Positions 1-10,029 of a DNA stretch of 64,000 nt are shown piece by piece (positions within the stretch are counted from its first letter, which is position 1; each line of letters starts with the position of its first letter). Source of the DNA: Prevotella aff. ruminicola Tc2-24 (GTDB taxonomy: Bacteria > Bacteroidota > Bacteroidia > Bacteroidales > Bacteroidaceae). The notes under the pieces are model-generated. The model was given only the letters and a program-made list of their open reading frames with translations, was not told the origin of the DNA and ran no database searches. The stretch spans positions 62,001-126,000 of the forward strand of contig NZ_FOIQ01000005.1 of NCBI RefSeq assembly GCF_900110895.1. The letters run 5' to 3'. The translations under genes were made by a program, and so were the position numbers.

Positions 1-477
1 CGCCCCGTCTTTGCACTGAGCAAGATAATCAGGATCGTTCATCCTATCGTAAGCCTCCATCTCAAAAGGGTTGAGAAGATAGGCAGCGTTTCTTAGCTGA
101 CGACGAACAGCTAATCCACAGAAACAGGAAAGGAAGAACCAATACCATATATATAATAGATAGAAACGGAGCCACGAGTCACCAGTAGCCTGTGCCTGAC
201 GCAGATGAATCATCTCATGATTCTTCATAGGATCATGAGAGTTATTGAAACGATCAGCTTCCTCCTGGGAAGGCGTCAGAATCGTACCGAAGAATGTCAA
301 TCCCTCATACCCCTTACGAAGCCAGAATCGATTGACAACAGCAGGCATATCACCGACCCTACTTGGCCGAACAGCGTGCCACATGATAGGTATAATCTGC
401 AATATCGGTATCATAACGCCGACAAAGATACGAATAAGCAAGAGAAAAAACAAAAGTTTTTTGATTTTTCCGAGCAT
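1..477 (-). CDS. Partial membrane protein with HExxH motif
   Basis: The reverse strand is open from an ATG at 477 to the window edge, giving 159 codons with no stop, so the C-terminus lies outside. The product starts with a basic, very hydrophobic N-terminus (residues 1-32, one or two membrane spans). Around residues 85-92 it has the motif NHEMIHLRQA, an HExxH-type zinc-binding signature, followed by a second hydrophobic segment rich in Trp, Tyr and Phe (about 100-120). That arrangement recalls small membrane metallopeptidase-like proteins of the M48/M56 type, but I do not recognise the family. The visible tail (NPFEMEAYDRMNDP) is soluble and acidic. It is divergent from ligA across a 394-bp gap. 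Function is unassigned. Confidence 0.7.
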   Translation of the reverse strand, partial: MLGKIKKLLFFLLLIRIFVGVMIPILQIIPIMWHAVRPSRVGDMPAVVNRFWLRKGYEGLTFFGTILTPSQEEADRFNNSHDPMKNHEMIHLRQAQATGDSWLRFYLLYIWYWFFLSCFCGLAVRRQLRNAAYLLNPFEMEAYDRMNDPDYLAQCKDGA

Positions 478-528
478 CGTATCCTCTTAAGACTCGCATG
501 AATACATAACAGAGAGACGTCATTCGCA

Positions 529-553
529 ATACCAAAACAAGTTGTTTTGGTAT
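529..553. repeat. Perfect palindrome, 12-bp arms
   Basis: The arms are centred on a G at 541; the core is AAAACAA-G-TTGTTTT with flanking ACC/GGT. It shares its core with the palindrome centred at 607. It could be a dimeric regulator site or a bidirectional hairpin. It lies 52 bp upstream of the start codon of the leftward partial gene. Confidence 0.7.
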
Positions 554-596
554 CATAGATCCGGGGTTTTCACGTCATAAAGATAATCTCTACGAC

Positions 597-617
597 AGTA
601 AAACAACTTGTTTTACT
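597..617. repeat. Perfect palindrome, 10-bp arms
   Basis: It is centred on a C at 607 with core AAAACAA-C-TTGTTTT and arms starting AGT/ACT. It is the second copy of the core seen at 529-553. Centre-to-centre distance is 66 bp, a little over six helical turns. Confidence 0.7.
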
Positions 618-846
618 TTAAGAGATGCCTATGACACATTCCCAAGGAATATCACCTCTCCTCATAAACAGATATCTAACAAGTTAAGCGAAGACGTGAC
701 ACTTTACCAAAAGTGCATTCAGAATGGGAATAACCTATATGTTCTATGCGACGGCGTAATAGTCGTCTGACAGGAACGGACGAAACTCAGAGACACGAAG
801 AGAGAACAAAATTCTTCAATCATTTCTTTTTTCATTCTATTTTCAT

Positions 847-854
847 TATCTTTG
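847..854 (+). promoter_or_regulatory. ligA promoter -7 element (TATCTTTG)
   Basis: It matches the Bacteroidota TAnnTTTG consensus and lies 17 bp before the ligA start codon, implying a very short leader. No clear -33 TTTG box was identified. Confidence 0.6.
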
Positions 855-868
855 CAGAAAAATCATAG

Positions 869-2866
<1,998 letters not shown>

Positions 2867-2884
2867 ACGCTCTTCTCCGACCTC

Positions 2885-3889
2885 TCAGTCGTCCCAGTAG
2901 CTAATCACACGTGTCTGTTCCACCTTAGCCATCTGGGCACGTTGTCCTTTCTCCCAATAGGTCAGACTTAATGTGTTCCGTGTCCAATTATCATTATCAT
3001 CCCGTTCCGTGATGGTGTTCTTCATGTTGATGGACAGCACACACTCATTGTTCTTGTCAAACACCTTCTGACTCTGTGAAGAGATCTCGTTACGACTGTT
3101 ATACTGATACTCATTCACAGACCTGATACCTGATGCGGTATTGACAAGCGTACGCTTCACCAGGCAACCATCAGCATCATATTCATATGAGAGTTGACTT
3201 TTGTCACCACTTTTCTCAATCATAGCCGCCTTCACCAGATAACCGGCTTTGTTGTATATCCGGTCTACGATGTCGTCAGATGCCAACATGCCCGTCTCAC
3301 TGAAATGTTCTATTCCGCTCTCTGCAACTGGGTTCTCAGTAATCACCTCCTGTACCATGCCCTTCAATCCCATATTGGCAGCATCCTTGAAGTAAGGTGA
3401 AGAGTTCAGATAGAAATAGCGAATGGAGTGAGCACCGTTCTCGTCAAAGGAAGTCGACTGTTGGATATACCCATAGTCATTCAACAGATAGAGAGAGCCA
3501 TCACCCTTCGCCTTGAAATTCCCCCACTCACGTTGCAGTTTTCCGAGAAGGTATTTCTGATTACGCTCATATAACTCTCTGACTCGATATGGTCCACAAG
3601 TGACGAATACCGACGATAACAATCTCGTCTTCTCATCAACATTCACCATCACGTTCGACTTGATGCCGTAGAAATCACCCATCAGATAATATGCATCAGG
3701 TTCTGGATTATCGACAGTGGTCTGCCTGAAGCCTGCGGCCTCCAAAGCCGGAAGGAACACCGAGTCGGGCCCCTCCAAGGGAACACCCATCATAGAAATA
3801 CACTTAGCATCGGTAAGTGCCTGCCCCCAGACACTTACCGACGCCAATAGTAATCCTACCAATGAGACTATTCTCCTATACATCATCAC
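2885..3889 (-). CDS. Secreted protein, function unknown
   Basis: This 334-aa product begins with a signal peptide (basic MYRR, then LVGLLLASVSVWG, probable cleavage at WGQA-L). The mature part has two regions. Residues 30-190 recall small Bacteroidota secreted proteins that start by recording a 'MMGVPLEGPDS' segment. The second half contains repeated Tyr-Asp-rich beta hairpins (YEYDADGCLVKR, NEYQYNSRNE) that resemble YD or RHS-type strands. It lies 3 bp downstream of the beta-barrel gene on the same strand, so the two probably form an operon and both act in the envelope. Three consecutive ATGs make the exact start uncertain. I do not recognise a function. Confidence 0.75.
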   Translation of the reverse strand: MMMYRRIVSLVGLLLASVSVWGQALTDAKCISMMGVPLEGPDSVFLPALEAAGFRQTTVDNPEPDAYYLMGDFYGIKSNVMVNVDEKTRLLSSVFVTCGPYRVRELYERNQKYLLGKLQREWGNFKAKGDGSLYLLNDYGYIQQSTSFDENGAHSIRYFYLNSSPYFKDAANMGLKGMVQEVITENPVAESGIEHFSETGMLASDDIVDRIYNKAGYLVKAAMIEKSGDKSQLSYEYDADGCLVKRTLVNTASGIRSVNEYQYNSRNEISSQSQKVFDKNNECVLSINMKNTITERDDNDNWTRNTLSLTYWEKGQRAQMAKVEQTRVISYWDD

Positions 3890-3892
3890 TAT

Positions 3893-4594
3893 TTAGAAAT
3901 TGACGCCGATATTGGCAAAGAAACAGCCCGTATGAGAGGTGTCGAAATAGTCATGACTGATATTGGCCAATCCGATGTCATAACCCAGTTCTGCATACAA
4001 GTGATCATACTGAACACCACATCCCAGTCGCAGACCTGCGTCCATCCGCTTGAATCCCTCGTCATCGAATGAGCTATAAGCCTTTCGCACACCGAAGTCT
4101 TTAATCTTTCCGCTTACACCGACACCCATATAGCCACCGAAGAAAGGCTGGATACTAAAGTCACGGTCAACAGCATAGGCATACTTCATCACCAGAGGAA
4201 TCTCCAGATAGTTCAGGCCATAAGTGAACTTAGCATGTTCATATCTACCTTCGCCACCCTTTTCCATATACGAGAGACCAGTCTCTAAGAACAAGGGAGA
4301 TGCCGGAGCCAACTGGAAACCAATGGTCATCCCCACCCCAAGTCCTGTCTGTCCGCTTCCGCCATCTAAGAAAGGATCATCAGAATTCACCGTTGCCACA
4401 TTCACGCCCAAGCGAAGACCATAATAGATCTCTGAGTATGAACGATGGTAATTGGAATGTCCATGACGGGTATAACGAGAACTTCTGTAATACTGTGCTG
4501 CCATAGGCATGGCAAGCAGAACTGCTAGCACCAACATAACAGTTCTTCGTCCTACAAATCTGTGTTGTTCAAATCTTTTCATACACTCCTTCAT
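3893..4594 (-). CDS. Outer-membrane beta-barrel protein (PorT-like)
   Basis: This 233-aa protein has a late signal sequence (VMLVLAVLLAMPMAAQ, about residues 19-34). The mature part shows alternating hydrophobic strands with glycines typical of an 8-stranded barrel: YGLRLGVNVA, GQTGLGVGMTIGFQL, LFLETGLSYM, PFFGGYMGVGVSG, AELGYDIGL. It ends in Phe (IGVNF), as most outer-membrane barrels do. This matches the 'PorT/outer membrane protein beta-barrel' families common in Bacteroidota, whose roles are mostly unknown. A second ATG at 4582 (MKRFEQ) is a plausible alternative start. A TAATTTTG element lies 21 bp upstream of the annotated start. It is the first gene of a two-gene operon. Confidence 0.8.
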   Translation of the reverse strand: MKECMKRFEQHRFVGRRTVMLVLAVLLAMPMAAQYYRSSRYTRHGHSNYHRSYSEIYYGLRLGVNVATVNSDDPFLDGGSGQTGLGVGMTIGFQLAPASPLFLETGLSYMEKGGEGRYEHAKFTYGLNYLEIPLVMKYAYAVDRDFSIQPFFGGYMGVGVSGKIKDFGVRKAYSSFDDEGFKRMDAGLRLGCGVQYDHLYAELGYDIGLANISHDYFDTSHTGCFFANIGVNF

Positions 4595-4614
4595 TTAAAT
4601 ATGGTTATCGGGTG

Positions 4615-4622
4615 CAAAATTA
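4615..4622 (-). promoter_or_regulatory. Promoter -7 element of the barrel gene
   Basis: Read on the minus strand the sequence is TAATTTTG, a TAnnTTTG match, 21 bp upstream of the start at 4594. Confidence 0.55.
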
Positions 4623-4774
4623 GAATGTTTCCTATCACTTACAAAGGGAAATTCCCTAATCAAGCATAGTAAAATCCCTAAACCTCGATGCAAAAGTAAA
4701 GAGAAAATACGAGAAACCGTGCGAAGCAGAGATAAAATATCTTAATTCTTCTTTCATAATTCTTATTTTTTTTG

Positions 4775-4782
4775 TATCTTTG
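4775..4782 (+). promoter_or_regulatory. Promoter -7 element for patatin-trmD
   Basis: TATCTTTG matches TAnnTTTG and lies 35 bp before the patatin start codon. It drives the rightward patatin-trmD operon, divergent from the barrel gene. Confidence 0.65.
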
Positions 4783-4817
4783 CGCTCTACGAGCGCGAAC
4801 ATTGAAACATTAACCAC

Positions 4818-5663
4818 ATGAAAAAAGGACTTGTACTCGAAGGCGGCGCCATGCGAGGACTCTTTACCAGCGGCATCATCGACGTGATGATGGAAGCAGG
4901 CATCGAGCCCGATGGTCTGATTGGTGTGTCAGCGGGAGCAGCCTTTGGCTGCAATTACAAGTCACGACAGCCAGGACGAGCCATCCGCTACAACACGCGG
5001 TTTGCCCGAGACAAGCGCTACTGCAGTTGGCAGTCATGGTGGAAGACCGGTGATCTCTATAATGCAGAGTTCGGTTATCATATCATACCGACCCAGTTCG
5101 ATATCTTTGACAACAAAGCCTTTGAAGAGAACCCGATGGAGTTCTATGCTGTTTGCACAGATGTGACAACAGGAAAGGCCATCTACAAACGACTGACCGA
5201 AAGCACACCTCTTACCTATGACTGGATTCGTGCTTCCGCGTCCATGCCACTTGCTTCAAAAGTGGTCGAACTGGAGGGAATGAAGATCCTTGACGGAGGT
5301 GTGGCAGATTCCATACCCTTGGCGTATTTCGAGCAAATCGGTTACGACCGCAACGTCGTTATCTTGACGCAACCCGAAGGATATATTAAAGAACATAATC
5401 GTCTGATGCCACTCATGCGGATAGCCCTCAGAAACTATCCCAACCTGATTAAGGCGCTGGACCAACGGCATATCATGTATAATCAACAGCTTGAGTATGT
5501 GCGCCAAGCTGAACTAGAGAAACGCTGTCTGGTAATACGTCCCGACCAGAAGCTGCCCATCGGCCACATCTCTCATAACCCCGACGAGATGCGTCATATC
5601 TATGAGATGGGAAGAGAAATGGGAGAAAGAGAACTTCATAAAATCAAAGCATTCTATCAATGA
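4818..5663 (+). CDS. Patatin-like phospholipase
   Basis: This 281-aa Ser-Asp dyad lipid acyl hydrolase shows the family's three hallmarks. These are the oxyanion-hole glycine loop ([10 protein letters not shown], residues 8-17), the nucleophile elbow GVSAG with Ser38, and the DGG motif (ILDGGVADS) carrying the catalytic Asp. There is no signal peptide, so it is probably cytoplasmic or membrane-peripheral. Length and the DUF6363-like C-terminal tail ([17 protein letters not shown]) are typical of the YjjU-type patatins. Its stop overlaps the trmD start (ATGA). A paralogue with the same motifs is at 45315-46154. Confidence 0.93.
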   Translation: MKKGLVLEGGAMRGLFTSGIIDVMMEAGIEPDGLIGVSAGAAFGCNYKSRQPGRAIRYNTRFARDKRYCSWQSWWKTGDLYNAEFGYHIIPTQFDIFDNKAFEENPMEFYAVCTDVTTGKAIYKRLTESTPLTYDWIRASASMPLASKVVELEGMKILDGGVADSIPLAYFEQIGYDRNVVILTQPEGYIKEHNRLMPLMRIALRNYPNLIKALDQRHIMYNQQLEYVRQAELEKRCLVIRPDQKLPIGHISHNPDEMRHIYEMGREMGERELHKIKAFYQ

Positions 5664-6337
5664 GAATAGACATTATTACTGTACTGCCAGAGATGATTGA
5701 GGGTTTTGTCCATGAATCTATTCTGGCTAGAGCCGAGAAGAAAGGACTGGCGGAGATCCACCTGCACAACCTTCGCGACTATACACTTGACAAATGGCGT
5801 CGTGTCGACGACTACCCTTATGGTGGCACAGCCGGCATGGTGATGCAATGCGAGCCTATTGACCGCTGTATCTCCGCTCTGAAGGCCGAGCGCGACTATG
5901 ATGAGGTCATCTTCACCTCACCTGACGGTGAGCGCTTCGATCAACATATTGCCAACGAGCTCTCGATGAAAGGTAATCTGATTATCCTGGCTGGGCACTA
6001 TAAAGGTATCGACCAACGGGTGCGCGACCATCTGATCACGCGTGAGATCAGTATTGGCGACTTTGTACTGACAGGCGGTGAACTTGTAGCTGCGATGATT
6101 GCCGATGCTGTCGTACGAGTGGTTCCTGGGGTTATCGGCGATGAGCAGTCTGCCCTCTCCGACTGTTTCCAAGATGATATCCTGGCCGCTCCCATCTACA
6201 CCCGTCCTGCCGACTATAAAGGTTGGAAGGTACCCGACATCCTACTCAGTGGCAACGAAGCTAAGATCCGCGAATGGGAATTCAACCAGGCTATGGAGCG
6301 TACCCGTCGTCTCCGTCCGGATCTGTTGAAGGAATAG
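5660..6337 (+). CDS. trmD: tRNA (guanine-N1)-methyltransferase TrmD
   Basis: It methylates G37 of tRNAs carrying G at position 36 using S-adenosylmethionine, preventing +1 frameshifting. At 225 aa it is a standard size. The SPOUT trefoil-knot motifs are visible: [10 protein letters not shown], the AdoMet loop [12 protein letters not shown], and [12 protein letters not shown]. The start ATG overlaps the patatin stop, so translation is probably coupled. The C-terminal RTRRLRPDL is usual for Bacteroidota TrmD. Confidence 0.97.
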   Translation: MRIDIITVLPEMIEGFVHESILARAEKKGLAEIHLHNLRDYTLDKWRRVDDYPYGGTAGMVMQCEPIDRCISALKAERDYDEVIFTSPDGERFDQHIANELSMKGNLIILAGHYKGIDQRVRDHLITREISIGDFVLTGGELVAAMIADAVVRVVPGVIGDEQSALSDCFQDDILAAPIYTRPADYKGWKVPDILLSGNEAKIREWEFNQAMERTRRLRPDLLKE

Positions 6338-6402
6338 ACTTCAACAGAATCTCCCTTTCTCGCACATATCGTTTTTATCAATATCGTTATCATCTGATAT
6401 CT

Positions 6403-8181
6403 ATGATGCTATTAACTTATTATCTACATAAACTATCAAATAGATCCTATACTATAAGGCTTACTAGACAGGCACTCATGGGGTTAGTTCTTCTAATCAC
6501 GGCCTGCAAGGGAGAGCCATATCCACAATCTTTGCGATCTGCCGACGCATTAGCTAACGAAAATCCAGATAGTGCGGTAATCGTATTAAAACAAATGGAT
6601 GGAGATATGGCCCAAGCCCCAGAAACCGTCCAGCGTTATTACCAACTCCTGCGCATCAAAGCCGACGACAAGACAGACCAGATGAATGTTTCCACCGACT
6701 CCATCCAGGAATTGGTTCGTTATTTTGAACAGGAAGGTGACAAGTCCTTACTACCAACCGCTTATTATTATGCCGGACGCGTGTATAGTGACCTCAATGA
6801 TGCGCCCGTTTCTCTTTCATATTTTCAGAAAGCGCTTGACGCGATGGAAGGAAACGACGACCTCGCTTTGAAATCCTTCGTCTACAGCCAAATGGGCTAT
6901 CTGTATCTTTTCCAATCCCTATTCGAGGAGGCAGAAAGATGCTTCCGGGCCTCCTATGACATCGGTATAAAAACAAACGACAGCACCAATATAGTGTTGG
7001 GATTGCGAGATCTTGGCATTGTTCGTCAATGGCAGGGAGAATACGAAGAGTGTATTAAATATCTTAGGAAAGCCTACAATTTTGCCAAACAAGCAGGAGA
7101 TGTTAAGGCCAGAATAAGAATTTCCAGAGACCTTACATACACTCTAAACTACTTGAAAGAATATGAACAAGCTAAATTTTATATACAAGACCCTATCAAA
7201 AATATCCACCTGCTCGATAGCAGTAGTGTTTACGAAACCATGGCAAGCATCTATTACAACAGTCATGAGATGGATTCTTTCTTGGTATGTGCAAAGCAAT
7301 TGGAACGAGTCGGTGATGTTTTCGCCAAAGAATACGCCTATAATAAGTTGACGGATCTCTATCTAAAACGAGGAGATGTAGACAAAGCACGGGATTATTA
7401 TGGGAAGTATATCCAATATAATGACTCTACAGCCAAGATTACCAAGTCTAACGAGCTCCAAAAAGTTCATTTCTTATATGACCTCCAGAAGAAAGAGGCC
7501 AAGAACAACCAGCTGAAAAGAGATAAACAGGTAAGAGATATCTTACTCATAGGCTTATTCCTCCTTTTCCTGTTTCTTGGACTGTTTATCTATAACTATT
7601 TCTATCACAAACAGAAGAAAGATCAGGAACGTATCGCTAAACTACAGATGATCCAGCGAGATATCAGACAGAAAAGTGAAGCAACAATTATCGAGAATAA
7701 CAAGAAAATTGCAGAACTGGAAAAGCAGATGTCAGCTATGCATGAAGGACAGCAACAGGCTTTGGAGAAACTAGAGGCTTATAAGAAACGTTATCAGGCC
7801 ATGAACGCCATTGCAAAAGCTGAAAAAGACCGCAAGGAATGGACAAAGGATATTATCAAGGCCTCATCAATATATCGCACTGTAATGATGAGACTAGAAG
7901 AAGACATGCCGCTGAATCATTCGGAATGGCTGCAGATTGAAACTATCATCAATGAATACTATCCGGATTTCAAGGAGCGGTTGTATGCCATATATGATTT
8001 CTCACCATACGAATACCACCTTTGTCTGCTCACCAAGATGGGATTCAGTCCCTATCAGATAGCCACTCTGACTGCACACACCAGGAGTTCTGTTACTCAC
8101 ACACGCAAACGACTCTATAGAAAAAGCTATAATGAATCGGGAACCGGAGAACAATGGGACGAATTCATCCATTCGTTATAA
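6403..8181 (+). CDS. Membrane-anchored TPR/HTH regulator (lipoprotein-like)
   Basis: The frame is open from inside trmD (6274), but the sensible starts are the adjacent ATGs at 6403 and 6406. They give a signal sequence ending in the lipobox LITAC. About 330 residues of tetratricopeptide repeats follow (for example AYYYAGRVYSDLNDAPVSLS, then YLFQSLFEEAERCF). Next come one transmembrane helix (ILLIGLFLLFLFLGLFIYNY) and a long Lys/Glu/Gln coiled coil. The C-terminal region has a LuxR-like helix-turn-helix (GFSPYQIATLTAHTRSSVTH, then RKRLYRK). This topology places a sensor outside the membrane and DNA binding inside. It sits directly upstream of the first of three promoters with identical box layout and is the best candidate for controlling them. 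The ligand is unknown. Confidence 0.85.
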   Translation: MMLLTYYLHKLSNRSYTIRLTRQALMGLVLLITACKGEPYPQSLRSADALANENPDSAVIVLKQMDGDMAQAPETVQRYYQLLRIKADDKTDQMNVSTDSIQELVRYFEQEGDKSLLPTAYYYAGRVYSDLNDAPVSLSYFQKALDAMEGNDDLALKSFVYSQMGYLYLFQSLFEEAERCFRASYDIGIKTNDSTNIVLGLRDLGIVRQWQGEYEECIKYLRKAYNFAKQAGDVKARIRISRDLTYTLNYLKEYEQAKFYIQDPIKNIHLLDSSSVYETMASIYYNSHEMDSFLVCAKQLERVGDVFAKEYAYNKLTDLYLKRGDVDKARDYYGKYIQYNDSTAKITKSNELQKVHFLYDLQKKEAKNNQLKRDKQVRDILLIGLFLLFLFLGLFIYNYFYHKQKKDQERIAKLQMIQRDIRQKSEATIIENNKKIAELEKQMSAMHEGQQQALEKLEAYKKRYQAMNAIAKAEKDRKEWTKDIIKASSIYRTVMMRLEEDMPLNHSEWLQIETIINEYYPDFKERLYAIYDFSPYEYHLCLLTKMGFSPYQIATLTAHTRSSVTHTRKRLYRKSYNESGTGEQWDEFIHSL

Positions 8182-8250
8182 TCCAAATTCCGCCAGACGA
8201 TCTGACTATCCTTAGAGAAGACCATATATAACCTATCATTTTTATTGCGA

Positions 8251-8337
8251 TTTGTAACCTCAGTTCTTGTTTCCACCATTTGTCAACTCTTTGTCAACTC
8301 AAAAAACAGGTCGTTTCATTATTTTATTATATTTTTG
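8251..8337 (+). promoter_or_regulatory. Shared-architecture promoter A
   Basis: The elements are a TTTGTAAC box at 8251-8258, TTGTCAACTC at 8280-8289 and again at 8291-8300 (11-bp period), 29 bp, then a TATTTTTG -7 element at 8330-8337. The same order and exact distances recur at 11697-11783 and 33584-33670. The boxes sit where an activator would replace a -33 element. The downstream gene starts at 8367. Confidence 0.85.
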
Positions 8338-8366
8338 TATCGTTAAAACTCAAAATACATCAACCT

Positions 8367-9911
8367 ATGACCATCAGCTCTTCAAAATCACAATGGATAA
8401 GCATCCTCGTTATCTTTGCAGTGCTTCTCGGAATAAGGATCTACTACATCGGCCAGAAAAAAAGTATGTATGTAGACGAACCGCTCAGCATTTCTATCAG
8501 CAACAGGAACGAATACGGTTTTTGGAGTAAAAACTACGAACTCAACCATGAATATACAGCAAAAGAGCTGAAGGACATATCCCTTTGGGATAACGCAAGC
8601 GTAAAGGATGCCCTGAGCGATGTCTATCACATGCACCAGGTGAACAGGGATGCGCCGCATTCCAATTTCTACTATTCGCTCTTCAGATTATGGTTTACTG
8701 GTGTTAAGACAAGCAATCTGAATTATATCTATTGGCGAGGATGCCTTTTGAACGTGGTGTTCTTTGCCATATCGTTCTTCTTTATGGCTCTGCTGATACG
8801 ACGTTTTACGGATCATTGGAGCCTTCTGTCACTTGGTCTTCTCATTGCATTCATCAATCCGGCAAGTCTATCACTCACCGTTTTTATGCGTCCGTATGAG
8901 TTGCAGCAGACCTTCGTGATTATTCTGACCTATTTCGTTACTTGCTGTATTCAGGCCAAACAAGCTGGAGAGACTATTGAAACGAAGAAAACCCTTGCTG
9001 TTGGCTCTGTCACTCTCGCCTTAACCATGCTTGCCGCTTATATCAACCTGATACTAATTGGGTTCTACGGCTTATTCATTATCATTTATTGCATTAGGAA
9101 GAAAGACTACCGCCTGCTTGGATTCTTCATCATGATGTTTATTGCTGCTCTGATTGTCGCCAAACTCCTGTACTTTGATTTCGGGAATCTGGGATATCGG
9201 GAACAGGATGCTACTCATAATCTGCAATTCTCAGTTTTTCTTGCGAATATCATTGCCATGAAAAACGCCATATTAAAACTCTTCTTTAGCAATATTTTCT
9301 TCGGACTGTTCTGCCTGTTAACTGTTATTGCAACAATCTGTACCGCTTTTGTGAAAAAAGCAAAAGCTCATATATATCCCATATTACCTGCTATAGCGGT
9401 TATCAACCTGATTGTATTCTTTGTGATTATGTACCTTATTCCCGTTGACATGAAATTCCTGCGGTATGTCGCTCCCATATTCCCAATCTTTGCACTTAGT
9501 TATATAAGTATAGGAAATAGGAGAATTCCCAAATTCGTATTACCAACCATCGCAGCACTACTATTAATATTCTCACTTATTCAATTCAATGGCAAAAGAT
9601 CTATTGTAGAACATTTGGATGATTCTTATATACATCTTTATAGAGAACTCCAGAATACTGATTCGCCGATTTTCCTAAGAGGAAATACGATGTGGAAGTT
9701 TGCTTGTGTCATTCCCTACCTAAATGATGACTCTAAGATTATCTTTGTTTCCAATTTCTCGGAAATCCCAGAAAAGTACACAGATAAGATGCCTTGTATT
9801 TATATCGATCAACAAGGAAATGATTTCGGTTATTATTTTGAGGACAAGAATCTGTTCATCCAACGACTTAATTCCATAATGTATCATGACATATATAGGA
9901 TTACCAGATAA
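8367..9911 (+). CDS. GT-C-type membrane glycosyltransferase, copy 1
   Basis: This 514-aa polytopic protein has about 10-12 hydrophobic spans. After the first span comes an acidic loop motif (YVDEPLSIS, Asp37-Glu38) and then NRDAPHSNFYY. An extracytoplasmic Asp/Glu loop after TM1 is the hallmark of GT-C lipid-phosphosugar transferases such as ArnT or PMT. The sugar and acceptor cannot be read from the sequence. I chose the ATG at 8367 because the longer open frame begins at a TTG inside the promoter boxes. The next gene is a tandem copy whose first 300 codons are almost identical. The C-terminal soluble part is the most diverged. Confidence 0.75.
   Translation: MTISSSKSQWISILVIFAVLLGIRIYYIGQKKSMYVDEPLSISISNRNEYGFWSKNYELNHEYTAKELKDISLWDNASVKDALSDVYHMHQVNRDAPHSNFYYSLFRLWFTGVKTSNLNYIYWRGCLLNVVFFAISFFFMALLIRRFTDHWSLLSLGLLIAFINPASLSLTVFMRPYELQQTFVIILTYFVTCCIQAKQAGETIETKKTLAVGSVTLALTMLAAYINLILIGFYGLFIIIYCIRKKDYRLLGFFIMMFIAALIVAKLLYFDFGNLGYREQDATHNLQFSVFLANIIAMKNAILKLFFSNIFFGLFCLLTVIATICTAFVKKAKAHIYPILPAIAVINLIVFFVIMYLIPVDMKFLRYVAPIFPIFALSYISIGNRRIPKFVLPTIAALLLIFSLIQFNGKRSIVEHLDDSYIHLYRELQNTDSPIFLRGNTMWKFACVIPYLNDDSKIIFVSNFSEIPEKYTDKMPCIYIDQQGNDFGYYFEDKNLFIQRLNSIMYHDIYRITR
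8381..9281 (+). repeat. Tandem gene duplication, left copy (about 900 bp)
   Basis: It aligns without gaps to 10056-10956 at a constant offset of 1675 bp and is nearly identical by eye. Beyond 9281 the two genes diverge quickly. Inside the block, one short cluster of differences falls on the Asp-Glu motif. Confidence 0.85.
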
Positions 9912-10029
9912 TGATACAAAGGCATATGTTGTCTATCGTGTATTTCTATTTATATAGATAATAACGTTCTCGTAGTTTAACCCCGCTCTAAATCATTAGA
10001 CATTTAATAACAACAGATAATTAACTAAA

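Noticed and set aside
6274-6402. Upstream start of the TPR/HTH gene inside trmD
   Set aside because: The extra 43 residues overlap trmD in another frame and would place the signal sequence internally; the ATG at 6403 or 6406 gives a proper N-terminal lipoprotein signal.
8280-8366. TTG-initiated start for the first glycosyltransferase
   Set aside because: It begins inside the promoter boxes and upstream of the likely transcription start; the ATG at 8367 aligns with the tandem copy.
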